From positions 79,730,163 through 79,794,162 of the forward strand of contig NC_065921.1 in NCBI RefSeq assembly GCF_024586455.1: a DNA stretch of 64,000 nucleotides, written 5' to 3'. Made by a program: the position numbers and the translations under genes. The DNA is from Bactrocera neohumeralis. Its lineage: Eukaryota > Arthropoda > Insecta > Diptera > Tephritidae. Every line of letters starts with the position of its first letter. The stretch's first letter is position 1. Below, in pieces: positions 24,456-37,174 of the stretch. The notes under the pieces were generated by a model that was given only the letters and a program-made list of their open reading frames with translations, ran no database searches and was not told the origin of the DNA.

Positions 24456-25975
24456 TCAGTTTGTAGACGTTCAGTATTTCACACACTATATACTATATCA
24501 AAGAAGCCTAACCCATAGATGGACGACAGAGAATCATCTTTTATGCGCCATAGCCCTACTTGAAAACTCTTAATTCAGAGCTGCACTGATCAACAATAGG
24601 ACCTCATCTAGAAGCAGCCTCTTGGGCCAATGGGAGAAGAAAAAACTTTGCCTTCAGAACAACGGCAGGCCACATGCATCGATAGTGACTTGGCATATGC
24701 TCCGAAAGCTAGGTTAGCATCCGTCTTCCAGTCCGGAACTGACACTAAATTATTACTAATTGCTTCTGACTATGATGAATGATGTTTCTGGTGAAAAGTT
24801 CGGCTAAAGAGAAGCTTGTCATAATCGATTGTCCCAGTTTTTTGCCGATATAAACAAGGGTTTCGAAGAGCGTGTCACAATGCAATAATAATTATACATT
24901 TTTCCAAATAAAGCAATAAACATATGTATTTAAGAAAGATGCAAAATACACTACAACAACAACAATTTGTTGTATATATGTATATGGATATTCCGATTTT
25001 GTTGGACACATTTTATAAGAAAGCGAAAAATGTTGTGATAAACACAAACAAAAATGTATTCTCTCATTAATTAAACTAAATTGCAACGAATCACTTAAGA
25101 ACACCAATTGTTTAGATGCACTTCCATCTAATATGGTTCAAGTGTTAATGCAGTTAATCAAATTTACCCTCAAACTGGCAGTGGACTAATGCAGAAATTA
25201 AAAGCAAACAAATGCGGAGACTGTGGCAAATTCAAATGTGCAAGTAATTAAGTCAATTAACACTTGTTAATTAACATAACAACAACAACATGCGAGTAAC
25301 CACAACAACAAGCGAGCGAGTGTGCTGCAAAAAAAGTATTGCTGTTGTTGTTGCTTACATCTCGTATGTGCGAATTTTTGTGCGACTCTGACCCAGAGAA
25401 TGGAAATTGTAGAACTTAGTGAAAAAGGGAAGGGGAAAAAACAAAAAAGACACAACAACAAACAGACAAATTCTATTGCTTACACATGAACACACACACA
25501 CACAAGCGCAGGAGAAAATTAAATTCCCACAAGTGCATGTGAAACTACTTGCATATGTATGGCATATATGTATGTATTTGTGTGGCGCAGAAATTAAAAC
25601 CGAAATCTCTAATGAAATGGGGGTAACAAAACTGGACATAAAATCAAAGAGGGACACACACACATACAAGCATAGAAACAGCAGTAAACTTGGCGAAAGC
25701 GTTCATAAACAAAGTTGCTGCTGAAGATTAATGCTTTGAGGCGGGTCGGTGGTGAAAGGCAGAGACAATGGAAAAATATTGAAAGCTTGTTTAAAGTTAG
25801 TATTTCTACATGGGCCACGGGGAACGCTGATTTGAGCAACGATCTGCAGAAAAATAGAGGGAAAAGCATAAGCGGTTTCACAAGAAATGTTTTGAGGGCG
25901 AGATTTCCTTGTGAAATGAGGAGTGTGTTTTAGAGCGATATCGTCATAAGCTAAACTGTTGGATCCCAAATTCGA
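24456..25975. other. Intergenic, possible regulatory block and simple repeats
   Basis: There are CAA-type tracts at 24950-24970 and 25280-25350, and (CA)n at 25490-25505. A block at 25380-25980 has overlapping long frames on both strands, but they coincide with purine/pyrimidine asymmetry rather than a domain. No gene supported. Confidence 0.45.
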
Positions 25976-25979
25976 TATT

Positions 25980-26805
25980 CGATGGCAGTTTTCAAGCAAT
26001 GGGTGACAGACGGTTACTGTCAAACTGATATCAGAAGGATATTCGTTGACAGCTATCAAATTGGTGTCCGTGAAATGTCAAATGGATGTCAGATGGATAT
26101 AAGATGACAGCTGTCAAACAGATGATAGATGGATATCAGATATTAGCTGTCAAAATGATTTCAGATTGGTATTAGATGACAGTTATCAAACCAATACCTG
26201 ATGAATGTCAAATGGAAGTCATATGGTCATAAGATGACAGCTATCAAATATATATCAGATACCAGCTGTCAAATGGATGTCAGTAAAATGTCAAATGAAT
26301 ATCAGATTAGCTGTCAGTGGTCAAATAGATGTCAGATTGATAAAAGATGACAGCTACCACAAGTATGTCATATGACTGCTATCAAACCGATATCAAATGG
26401 ATGTCAGATGATCATAAGATACCAGCTGTCGAACGGATGCCAATGAACTGTCAAATGAATGTTAGATGGACATAAGATGGCATCAGTCAAATATACATAT
26501 ATCAGATACCAGCTGTTAAACGGATGACACGTGCATATCAGATATCAGTTGTCAAAAGAATGATCGATTGATATGAGAAGACAGTTATAAAACCGATGTC
26601 AGATAGCTATCAGTCAAACAGTTGCCAGATGAATGTCAGATTGATAAAAGATGACAGATGTCACAAGGATATCAGATGTCAGTTGTTAAACGATTTTAAA
26701 TGGATGTCAAATGGTAGCCGTCAAACGGATGACTGATGGATGTCTGATGTCAGTTGTTAAACGAATGTCAAATGTCAGCTATCTAATATACACATATTAG
26801 ATGAT
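25980..26805. repeat. Degenerate array of 'gatgtcagatgacagctgtcaaac' type units
   Basis: About 820 bp built from short variable units (about 20-40 bp) of the form GATGTCA-GATGGATATCA-GATGACAGCTGTCAAAC. A perfect palindrome TGACAGCTGTCA is at 26105-26116. Near-matches are at about 26047 (TGACAGCTATCA), 26233 (TGACAGCTATCA), 26260 (ACCAGCTGTCA), 26421 and 26508. No coding frame survives in any direction. Confidence 0.85.
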
Positions 26806-27548
26806 ACGATTTTTGGCCCATAGATTTTTTGTGATTTCTTATAAGCCCTTAATAATAAATAATAAATAATAACTAAGTAATATACTAATCTGTCAAGGCT
26901 CTAGCTATTGAAAAATGAACCAAACTGATCTATGGATGTGGAAGCAGTTTAGTTGGAGCGTTTTCAAATGAGGTATAATGCATCAATATATACCGATTTT
27001 CGGTTAATAAAGCCAACACAGAAACATTTGGGCTAATGCCACACATATGTCGGAAATCCTGTAAACAGAAGACGATCACGTGATCAGGAATTTTCCATGA
27101 ATTTGAAACTGTTGAAGCATTAACGAAATATAGCCAGCGAAGCCATGATCATCGCCTCCTTCAGACTCCGCGTCTAATAATCAAGTCGGCTTCAGAGATT
27201 TCCCAATATATTGTTGTATTGAATTGCTTCAAATGCAACCTCTAACCATTATGAAATAATGCCAACCGAAGTCATAATCGGATGGTTCTTGATAATCTGA
27301 AGATTGATGATAAGTATAGAGTCAGCCGCTTTGCACATCACTTTGGGCTCGAAATATACCAGAAAAGCCTCAAATCCATCTAAGCAATGTTGAATTAAAC
27401 GATTACCTAATGAAGAGTAATTTCTAGGAGATAGTATCCGTGGACCTTGTACAGTTCTCTCAGCTGGTATTATTTGATTATATTGAATGGTTACCTCTCT
27501 TATAGGAGCCTTCAAATCAGAACTAGGTTAGATAATACTTAACCTCTA
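26806..27548. other. Intergenic, nothing recognised
   Basis: No gene or repeat recognised. The minus-strand frame at 27515-27249 (88 codons) has no domain. Confidence 0.4.
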
Positions 27549-28480
27549 AGCATTTCCTTACGTGACTTTCACGGTCTAAGACATCGCCTTAAGATGTGTC
27601 TATATTAAGTGGACCGAAGTAGTCGTGAAACGCAACTCCATATGGCCTCTTCTTCTGATTTTCATTGGTATAATAGTAATATTTGAAGCCTGAAGTCAAC
27701 TTCTGGTAACATGAATTAACTAAATTGTTGAAAAATATAGTAAAGTACTTATTTTTGCCATAGATTGATTAAGAACCTAAGACCTGTGCCCTGAATTCGT
27801 ACTCTTGTAACTGTCTCATACGAAAGAAACAAAACCTATGGACTCCTTCTTATTAAGTGGACTGACTTTCACGGTTTAGGACATCCCTTAAGGTTTAAGA
27901 CATGGACTGTTTATAAGACGTGGGCTGAAGAAGTCGCAAAACTTAGCTTCAGATGTCTTTTCGTTATAATTTTTATTGCTTAAAATTAATATTTGAACCC
28001 TGAAGTCAACTTCTGTTAACGTGAACTGACCGAGATTGTGGAACTAAATCCTCAAGTACTTATTTTTGCCGTAGATTGATTAAAAACTTAAGACATGAAC
28101 CCTGAAGACGTATTCTTGTAACTGTATGATACCAAGAAAACAAAATCTATGAGCTTCTTCTTGTTAGGTGGGCTGACTTAGATAGTAAAAATGAGCCACT
28201 AAGAACTTTTTTGTGGTTTTGACTGATTAAGATTGTAAGATATGTACCCGTAATTCTTAAATTCCTCTAACTTATTAAGATTGTGAAAGAAAATCCCTAA
28301 GGGCTCTGTCTCATGATGTTGACTGATAAAAATCGTATGACTTGACTGCTGAAATTATCTTGCTGTAAACAAAAACAACCTTTCAGGGCTCCTTCTTATT
28401 ACGTGTACTGATAAAAAGCGTACGTCTTTAGTCTGAAAGACGTCTTCTTGTGACTTCAACTGATGTTTAAGTTAGCTGTA
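27549..28480. repeat. Tandem repeat, ~300-310 bp period
   Basis: The units begin 'gactttcacggtctaagacatc' at about 27561 and 'gactttcacggtttaggacatc' at about 27863. Both contain 'cctgaagtcaacttctg' (27689 and 27989) and 'atttttgccatagattgatta' (27751 and 28062, the second with g for a). A third, poorly conserved unit runs from about 28172 to 28470 ('gggctgacttagatagtaa', 'aagattgtgaaag'). No coding frame. Confidence 0.8.
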
Positions 28481-30505
28481 GTCTATTAAGGCCTCTATAG
28501 TCTATCAAGTTGGGCCCTAGCTTATATAAGGACAAAGTTTTACCACGTGGTCCTTAGGAAGTAAATTTCTACCATAAAAAAATGTTATGTAGGCTAATGA
28601 AAACTTGAGAGTGAGCAAAAAAATCTTAATGTAATTCAATTATACCTATTTCACTTCAATTAATTAATTACCTTCAATTTGAGAAATTCGCTATTTTAAT
28701 GTTAATCACATATATTGGACAAACAAAGTTGATTTCCCCGCTTACCAGCCAACAAACGCGACTACAATCAGATAAAGAACATATATCAAGGATTTATGTC
28801 ACCTATGTGGTGGTACGGACACACAAACACATATATAGAAACATATATATAACTTTGCATAAGCCTTGAATACATATTTACATATGTGTCTGTGTGTATA
28901 AACAGTTCGCGGTTTCTGTGAGTCGGTTAAATGCACACACACATATATATAAAACATATAAGCATGCATATATTCATGTGTGAGTGTGCCTGTGTTGATG
29001 TGTTTGTGTGTTCGTGCGCCACAATACATAATTGACCCTCAATTAAAATGTAGCGCTTTGCCTTGATTTGTCCACACCACAGTGCCAGCACGTTGGCATT
29101 ACAATAACAAAAGCGACACAACAATAACAGCAACAACAACAGGGTTGAAGCCACTATGCGCTGTAACGTCGGCAACAGCATAGATTTCCTCCCGCAGCCA
29201 ACGGCTATTCACACGAACAACACCACCAACTCAACTCAACTGCAATGGTTTGATTCACCTTGACTCAGCCCCACCGCCGCCACCACCAGCACCACGGTAC
29301 ACTTAGTACATCCCGTTATCATTAAGCTAAAGCGACGCGGTGTGTGTGTGCAAGTGCTTGCGCTTGGCTGTGTGTGTTGGTCTGTGCATTTAGCCTTCTC
29401 AATCAGTTGCCGCTGCGAATTGTGTTGGTCAACCGCTGTTGGTAGGCGGGGGCAGGCATTCGGTGGGTCGCTCGGTCGCTTGGTCGCTTGTACTGATTTG
29501 ACGGGAACGGAAGATGTGTGTGTGTGTGTGTGTGGGTTGGCGGGCTCCCGGTAGGCCACACTCAGTAGTCGGTGAATGAGTGAAAGGTTGGAAAGTACGC
29601 TGCGCTAATTTGGTTCAATGAAATATGAAAACCTAATTAGCTTTGTCTGTGTCTGTCGTTGTTGTCCCTGAATTAACCCCACAGGAGATACGCTTTTCGC
29701 TTGCTTTGTTGGCGTATTTGTGTTCGAGCAGTTGACGGGCGGTAGCGGTGTGCGATATGTAATGGCCTTTAACTTCCTGCCACAAAAGCATTGAGTTGCA
29801 TTTAAATGTTTATTAGATTAAAGAGATAATGCTTTTAAGTGCTTGGGAGGCGAGCTAACACCCTCAATTTCTGAATTTAATTTTTGAAATTTTATTTTTT
29901 TGCGTACGAAATGGGTAATTTTCAATTAGAGGGCACGTAGAAAGAAATTATAAATTTTTGGTTAAGGTTTTCTGTTAAAAATTAAATTTTTAAATTAACT
30001 AAATATATTTATGTATGTTATACATGATTCTCTTTACAATATAATTAAAATTTTAACGAGATGGTAGCCTTGTTTATTTAAGAGTATACTTAACTTGAAA
30101 CTGTGGCCCTCAAAATCTCTGTATTAGCAGCAATAAAATTAAAATGAAGCACCAAGAAAGACAATATTTCAATAATTTAACTCAGCCCAAGGTAGCCTGG
30201 TGGTTCGAGGACATTATTATCTTTACGGTGGACGCTATTACCTTCTTGTGGAGATTATTACCGTTATTAAGGATGCTACTACTAACTTTTGTTAACTTGA
30301 GTACACTCAGCTTCGGTTCATTCTCTAAATAAATATGGAAAGCCTATCTATTAGTAGCCACAAACCCACTTTAGAGGTTGTGAAATCTTTAGAAATACTT
30401 GTAGACATGAAAAATATTTTCCCAAATTCTAAAAATACTCTTCTTAAGCTCTACAAAACTTGTAAATCCTTCAATTTAACTCAAACGCAAGAAAAATGTT
30501 ACCTC
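28481..30505. other. Intergenic; GC-richer block at 29.0-29.8 kb
   Basis: The stretch 29040-29780 is clearly less AT-rich, with CAACAACAACAACAG (29125-29140), ccaccgccgccaccaccagc (29270-29290), 'gtcgctcggtcgcttggtcg' (29467-29487) and (GT)n at 29515-29534. Such blocks in flies often hold enhancers or promoters. No splice-consistent frame or initiation signal convinced me. The frames at 29236-29559 on both strands are low-complexity. Confidence 0.45.
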
Positions 30506-30506
30506 C

Positions 30507-30727
30507 GGTCACTCAAATAAAAGACAAAACAACGTATCATCTAAAAAAAGTCCAAAATCACTGTCAGCTATAATAACTAACATACATATATAACCAATAT
30601 ATAACCATTTAATAACCAAAATTCTAATTTTGTTTCAATATGAGTGGTTTCTATTATAACGTCTTTACTTCGCCTGTAAACTTATGAAAAGTGATTCGAC
30701 GTTATTTTGCATTTTACATAGGTGACG
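30507..30727. mobile_element. MITE-like element with GTCAC ends, copy A
   Basis: The left end is 'gtcactcaaataaaagacaa' then 'aacaacgtatcat' (30509-30540). The right end is 'cgacgttattttgc' then 'attttacataggtgac' (30699-30726), imperfectly inverted to the left. The interior ('ataaccatttaataacc', 'caatatgagtggttt') recurs at 38.70-38.87 kb in the same orientation. No coding frame. Confidence 0.7.
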
Positions 30728-30749
30728 ATATATTGGTCCGACTGAACAG

Positions 30750-31200
30750 TTTGTTCGATGAATGTATCGTTGACTTAAGCAATAAAACTTGCCGAATTTT
30801 GTGAAGATATCTTGTCTAATAAAACAGTTTTCCATACAAGCACTTTATTCGGATCATTCAGTTTATATGATAGCTATGCGCTATAGTTGTTCGATCTGAA
30901 CAATTTTCTCTTAGACCACATTATAGCCTTAGAAAATAGTCCCTACTAAATTTAGTGAAGATATATCGTCAAATAAAAAAGTTTCCCTTGTAAACACTTG
31001 ATTTCGATCGTTCAATTTGTATGGCAGCTATATGTTATATGTACCGATATCGGCGGTTCCGACAAATGTACAGCTTCTTGGATATAAAACGACGTATGTG
31101 CAAAATTTCAGATCGATATCTCAAAAACTGACGAACTATTTGTTGTATATGCAAAGATATGGAGAGATGGGCAGGGTTCAGTCGAGTCAGCACGTCACGC
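30750..31200 (-). repeat. Dispersed 'gggtata' element, copy 2 (reverse orientation)
   Basis: Two body units are visible: 'cgatctgaacaattttctc', 'gtgaagatatatcgtcaaat', 'tcgttcaatttgtatggcagctatatgttat', 'cagatcgatatctcaaaaactga' (about 30790-31140). These are the reverse complement of the monomer in the 12.5-13.4 kb array. The outer end is not clear. Confidence 0.65.
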
Positions 31201-31209
31201 TGATCAGTT

Positions 31210-32100
31210 ACACATGCATACATGTATATTTTATCGCGTTTCAAACTTATTTTTGGTGTAAAAGGAAGAGAAGCTATAACAAGAACCTGTTTGTTTTCAC
31301 TTTATAAAGTTTCCTTGTGGGGTAACTGCCAATCTAAAAGTCAAAGTAAATACATGTTTTGACAATTAAGTTCAATATACATATGTACGTTGAAATATTA
31401 CCATTCAAAGGGGTTAAAGGAAACACAGTTTAAAGTTAAGCCGTTTTGCCAAAATGATGAGCCAACTTTCAAAGTTATAGCAGATTTGTACCTTTCATCT
31501 TATATTGAAAAGAAAAACAATCGGACTAAGAACTAGTGAGGTAGGAAGATAGAAATAAATTGAGATTACCGACCTAAGGTCTATTGTGCACTCCCCCTTT
31601 CACATAGGCCCAACACTTTGATATATTTCAGTATACTGCTGGGTGCTACTGAGGCGTTGTCATCATATATCCAAGGGCCTTATCCTGTCTAAAGACTGCC
31701 GTGCAGTCTAATATCGGATGCTATAGCGCAAAAAAGAGTCTTTTATAAAGTAAGAAAACTCAACTTCAAAATTTATGTAAAAGTGAATTATTTGTAACAA
31801 AAGGGCAATATATAGAGATATTTGAGTCCAGAGGATCGTTATGACGTCGCTGACCAAAACAGTACATCATATACATAAGTCATGTTCTCGTTTGTGGTTT
31901 AAGGCTTCAGGGAAAGTGGAATCTGTATTATGAAATCGGAGATCTTAGTCACTTAGCAGCAGTAATTCTGCACTTAGAAAGTCCATCTTAATTTTAGATA
32001 ACAAAGTTGACAGAGTGGTGTCTATTTCAGTTGTCACTGATTCAGCTATCATCTACTCTTAAAGTATAGTATATTTGATCTTGAAAGTTACTTTTCTGAC
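31210..32100. other. Intergenic, nothing recognised
   Basis: No gene seen. The words 'acctaaggtctattgtgc' (31571-31588) recur inverted near 55390, hinting at a further decayed repeat family. Confidence 0.4.
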
Positions 32101-32164
32101 AAAAAAGTATACCGGATTGTAATTAAAATTCCCCGCTTTAATTATTTTACAAAAAAATGTATTT

Positions 32165-32760
32165 TGCTTAGATATGAGAATTTTAGAAAAGGTTTCCGCA
32201 AGCCTACGAGTGGTACAAAGCCTTCAAAGACGGTCGAGAGATCTTTGAAGACATGACTTGTTCTGGAAGACCTTCAACCTCTTCAGCTGATGAAAATATT
32301 AAAAAAGTGAGGAATATGGTGCTTCAAAATCGTCAGACAAGTATTAGAGAGATGGCAAGAAAGCTCGATATCTCTCATCATCATGATTTCTTTCGGGAGG
32401 GACAGACGGTCAATTAGGAGTTTAATTTGACCGGAATTATGGAATAACAATTCATGGATTTTCCACGATGGTAATGCACCATCGCAGCGAGCCATGATTT
32501 TGACTCAGTTGAATGCCAAAACACAATGAATACCTTCTATCAACCACCGTGTTCCACAGATTTGGCTCCATGTGATTTTTTCTTGTTCTCCAAACTGAAA
32601 TTGCCGCTCCGTGGAATCCGTTTTCAGCCGGTCGAGGAGATAAAACAAATTTCGCTGAAGGATCTGAAGGCCTGCCCAGAAAGTGCTTATGAAAAGTGTT
32701 TCGAGGACTGGAAAAATCGTTGGCAAAAGTGTATTACATCTAGTCCCCACTAAAGTGTCT
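32165..32760 (+). pseudogene. Mariner transposase gene, internally deleted
   Basis: The + strand has the family's N-terminal helix-turn-helix linker, EWYKAFKDGREIFEDM then GRPSTSSADENIKKVRNMV and TSIREMARKLDISHH (32203-32385). After an abrupt junction it continues with about 32440-32510: WNNNSWIFHDGNAPSQRAMI (second catalytic Asp in HDGNAP). A frameshift leads to the frame 32526-32753 with CSTDLAPCDFFLFSKLKLPL, which has the third Asp (D34D-type spacing pattern LAP.DFFLF). It ends in the usual C-terminus, CFEDWKNRWQKCI. The part with the first catalytic Asp is deleted, and stops or shifts make the gene non-functional. No terminal inverted repeats were identified. Confidence 0.9.
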
Positions 32761-32799
32761 AGTGAAGGCGACAAAATAAATTTTGATGAATAATTAAAA

Positions 32800-33520
32800 A
32801 TTATGTGTTTTACTTATAATCACCAGTTACTGAAACGCTACGACTTAGTAGTTTAAAACAATATAAAGACTATTTATGAGACTTCTTGTTCTGAATGAAA
32901 AAAACAGTCTCCATACATTACAGTTGTATTGAAATACTGTTGAGCAGGAGTTTCTTTAAACATTATAAACACTATGTATATACGTACTTATCTCGATTTG
33001 GTATTATCATCACAACAAATCTGTTCCGTTTCAAATTGCTTTTAAAAACTCTACTTCCAAATATGAAATTAACGTTATATTTAAAATAGCTCAACTGCTG
33101 CCAATTTATCTGCCATAAAAATTTACGCAAAACTTGTTGAGCTGAGCATGTAAAAGCTTTTCTGGCAAGTGCTCTCACTTGCTCTCCTTGCTTCCATTTG
33201 GTCTGCGCTATTCTCATTATTACACATTCCAATTTTCCACGTTCCAGTGTTTGTAAAAATGCTCTTAAGCGGAAGAGAGTTTCGTATGAGTATTTACAAT
33301 GTACCGTTATATATACGTACAAATGTATGTATGTATATTTTGCAGCTTCATAACTCTGTGTATTTGTTTACATGCAAGTATTTGATGAAGTTCAGTTAAA
33401 ATTTTCAATTAGGGAATAACAGATGGTAGCATGAAAGTATGCTATTGCAGAGAAAAAAATTGCATCTAAAGATGTATTATATATACATACTTATACAAGA
33501 AATCTGAAATCAGTTTCGTG
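32800..33520. other. Intergenic, nothing recognised
   Basis: AT-rich DNA with an ATGTATGTATATTTTG tract near 33325. No gene seen. Confidence 0.45.
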
Positions 33521-33527
33521 AATAACG

Positions 33528-33790
33528 TTTATACCCTGAACAGGGTAAATTAAGTTTATCACGAAGTTGCTAACACTTAGAAGGATGCGTCGGAGACGCT
33601 CCAAAGTATATACATATAGTATATAAATGATCACCGTGATGAGCTGAGTCGATTTATCCATGGCTGTCTTCTAACATATCTCACAACTATAACTGAAAAA
33701 TTTCTTCTTCTTAAGAAGCTACTTTTTTATCGGAGCTGCTGATATCGGACTACTATAGGATATTGCTGTGATACAGAAATAATATGTTTA
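33528..33790 (+). repeat. Dispersed 'gggtata' element, copy 3 (forward)
   Basis: The copy begins 'tataccctgaacagggtaaa' at about 33530, then 'tttatcacgaagttgctaac', 'gaaggatgcgtcggagacgc', 'gagctgagtcgatttatcca' and 'gatatcggactactatagga'. The microsatellite seen in the 57.4 kb copy is missing here, and the copy breaks off near 33790. Confidence 0.8.
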
Positions 33791-33799
33791 AATATAAAA

Positions 33800-36040
33800 A
33801 AAAAACATCCTTGTCATTACATATACATTTATATACATGTATTTATATATATTTATGTATTAAATATGACATGTTGGAAGCCCCCAATGGTTGTTGTAAA
33901 ATACGCACATTTAGACACATTACGCACTTTCTTTCTTCGGGTATTCCCATAAAAACATCTAAGAGAGTAACTATTTACGTAAGAGACAGTTTTCAGCGTG
34001 AACAACAAACAAGGGAAAGCAAAATAAAGAGTTAAAACAATAGTACAAGAATTTTTGTAAAATTAGATATTATTTATTGAGGTTACGAAATAATATATTT
34101 TGTTCTTCGTATAAATTACAGAAATTAATAAATTTAAATTATTTATAAGTAATAATTTCAGTTTTTGTCTTCTAAAAACGTAACTTTTTTTATGTATCAG
34201 GGAACCATGGTAGTATCTAAGTGACATACAGGTATTATAGAATAGTGAAACTCTTATCAAGGATATTACAAACTGGAACAGAATATTTTAAACTACTTTC
34301 ACAAACTTCGGATTGGACTAAAGAATGCCTCACCTAGCCATTAATGGCCTTTGGTCGCGTTATGATAAGTAGGTCGCATGCTAAATCGTAATCTCAGATC
34401 AATATTGAATGGGAAAACTTTTACCATAAAAATCTTAGACTCGAACTTGATCGAATAAAATACTTTCTTAAATTTGGGATTAGACTAAGGAATCTCCCAG
34501 CGGGCAAGAGGTTGAATTTTCCCACGGTAAGGTATGCCTGTGGTAAGAGCCGACTAAAATCCAATATGTACCATGTCGGTTATTTGGCTTCCACCGAAAC
34601 TTCAGCATAGTCATGTCAGAAATAGTGCTATAATACTCAGCTTGGACTAATATTATAGACTTTGAATAATATGCCTTCTAATTAAAAGACATTTGAAGCT
34701 CAAGTGAAATTGAGTTTGATGGGTGCTCAACTGGTAGTAGCAAAAGCTATAAGGTCTGACTGGAGACTTAAAATTGTTGGGTTTGGCCCTTAGGGGAGAT
34801 TTGAAAATTCAATTCAGTGTGAAGTTGCAATGCGGTCAGTAGAGGTTTTAGCTCGGTATCGAACCCGACGATGATGGAAAAGTGTCTCTTCTACCTGACC
34901 AATTGAAATCAAATAATACTTGTCAAAATCATCAAACTTCGGATAAGACTTGTCAAAAGAATGTACTATTTAGTCAACGCATTATTTTGATCTATCTACT
35001 TTTAAGTACCGTGGAGTAAGACCGTCGCCAGCAGGTACTCGTGTAAGAGCACAATAACTATTGGACTAAGTAGCGCCTAACCTCGACATCAATGGTCCTG
35101 AATCATTTTATTATAAGGTTTATATGGGCGGCAGGCTAAATCAAAATCGCTGGCAACCAAAAATTACCAAAAAAGGCTAATCATTGTCAGTAAAAGGGTT
35201 CATGTCTTTTCGTGCGATCTACTACTGGATGTCAGCTCTAGAAGCTGTTTGCCAGAAGACGAGGTAGAAGCATCTCAACACTTCCTTCGTCACTATTCCA
35301 CCACTGATTAAGGTTTAAACTCTTGGGAGCTTATACTTTCAGACATTCCTCAGAGATGGTGGCAATATAATTAAAAAAATATATTTTTATTAGCCTCAAA
35401 GCGCTTTCTCGACTTGTAAGATCTGATTGCAGGAGTTTGACTTTTTGGTTCAGAAAATATCTTTCATAGTAGTTCAACTGCGATCCCGCACTTGAATAAT
35501 ATCTATAGCACCTAAGCCAATCTAACAGTTTATAGAAAAATATAAAAAGATGGGGAACATTTTAGAGCAGACCTTTATTGAATTTTTAAAAATATCCTTC
35601 AAATGCGATGAGTGTTTAGACCTTGAGACAATTAAAATTTAAACACAGTTGCGCACGTCACTAAACATGAGTTCATTAAAATAGTTCGAAAGACAGTTAA
35701 GGAGTTTAATAAGACAACCAGAATATAAAATTATGTACATTGAAGATCAAAGAAGTTTTGTTCGTATGTCAAACATAGTGACAGCTGATTTTCCGTTAGT
35801 ACATCAAGCCACGTTAGGCGATACTCTTAAGAGGAAAATGGGTACTTGCAGTTATGAAAAATTACTAGCGATGTCAGCCGTTGGATAAAGATTTAACAAC
35901 ACCGACACTTAAGGCCACCCTCAGTATTCTTAGTATGGGAAGGGTGCGATCATGTGTTATTTTTACTCCACTGACAACTTGATTTGGGTTTTCGTCCGTT
36001 GTGATACCAGATAGAGTTCATTTGCTAGTTCCAAGAGGAG
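33800..36040. other. Intergenic with very decayed repeats
   Basis: Words such as 'ggactaaagaatgcctcacctag' (about 34315), 'ggattagactaaggaatctccc' (about 34480) and 'ggactaagtagcgcctaacctcg' (about 35054) suggest an old degenerate tandem repeat at 34.3-35.2 kb. No gene seen. Confidence 0.4.
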
Positions 36041-36044
36041 TAGT

Positions 36045-36400
36045 CATCATTTAGGATGCCTGCGCTTGACGTCAATTTTAACAGATCATCACTATCGATA
36101 CCTCTTCCCTTGTATCATAACCCCAGATGCTTACAGCGTAGTCTTGCCAATGCGTGACAAGTACACAAGAGATGCTTCATTGTTTCCCTCGTGCCCTGTT
36201 CTAGACATTTCCTGCAGTCTTCTCGATCTGTCAGCCCCATCCCAATATTCTGCGGGCGTGTGTCGCCACCATACAGTAACCAGAAACTCCTTATCACATA
36301 TATTATTTCTTGCCACTTTCATGAACCCTAGCTACAGTTTCCACTTCAGCGCTAGCATCAACTCTACGTAGGCGGTTCCAATCTGCATTTCTATCCAACC
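36045..36400 (-). pseudogene. Non-LTR retrotransposon relic, C-terminal Cys/His end
   Basis: The minus strand, 36297 to 36115, reads LTDREDCRKCLEQGTRETM then KHLLCTCHALARLRCKHLG. This is the pattern CRKC.E..ET..HLLC.CPALARTRL.YLG found after RNase H in R1/Jockey-group ORF2 proteins. Upstream, 36400 to 36298, has frames that fit the region before it. Only the last part of ORF2 is present, so the copy is 5' truncated. It lies just upstream of the putative promoter at 37.18 kb. Confidence 0.8.
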
Positions 36401-37174
36401 GAGAGGCCTTTAAAACATTTTAACCGTCACTTGCAATTCGAATAACTTAAAATTTTACCGCCTTACACAATTGTCTAACGATTTTTATAGCAAATGAGCG
36501 GCGTTTATACAGAGCGCAGCAGTTGAATTCTCACGAAAATCTCACAATAATTTGTATTAATGCCAGGCAAAGCTTTACTCGCACCCAACTCATTGGAAGC
36601 GGCAACACTTCGTGTTACACACGCCTTGTTTACATAACGCACAAGCGTCACAAGTATGTAACATGTAAACGACAAATGACGAAGGGTTTCTCAAAGCCTA
36701 CTTACAGGCGCATACATTTTCCAACTACAAATGCGCGCTCACGCATTGTCGCCTTACTGCTCTGCAGACTTCCAGTCTAGCCGAGAGCGGCACGTACGAG
36801 CGCGCGACATCTGCCGGCAATTTGTGGCAACGCACAAACGAAGCACTCAGCTTGGCGCTCGTGTATGTGTTTTCGTGTGCACTCAAGCGCGCTCCGTTAC
36901 ACAGCTGCAGGATTGGATGCGCTCGGATGCTGTACACACACAGCGCTCGCATGCCAATGCTGTGAATTTTCCAAGCAGACGCTCCAGCATGTGAGTGCCA
37001 TTCGCTGTGTGTGTATGTGTGCACGCTGTCGCTACGCGCTTCGCATTTATCTCTGCACATTCGTCGCCAGTTGTAGCCAACGAGCCGAAGCCGAATTCTA
37101 TTGGAAGCTGTGACGGCGCTGTTTAGGCACCGCGCAACCGATGTGTTGGCATTCATCTATGTGTACCATAAAAA

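Noticed and set aside
31566..31610. Shared words 'ctaaggtctattgtgc' with an inverted match near 55390
   Set aside because: Too short for a family assignment; kept only as a hint of another decayed repeat.
36725..37156. 143-codon minus-strand frame in the CpG-richer block
   Set aside because: Open frames occur on both strands because stop codons are rarer in GC-rich DNA; no domain, and it overlaps the putative promoter.
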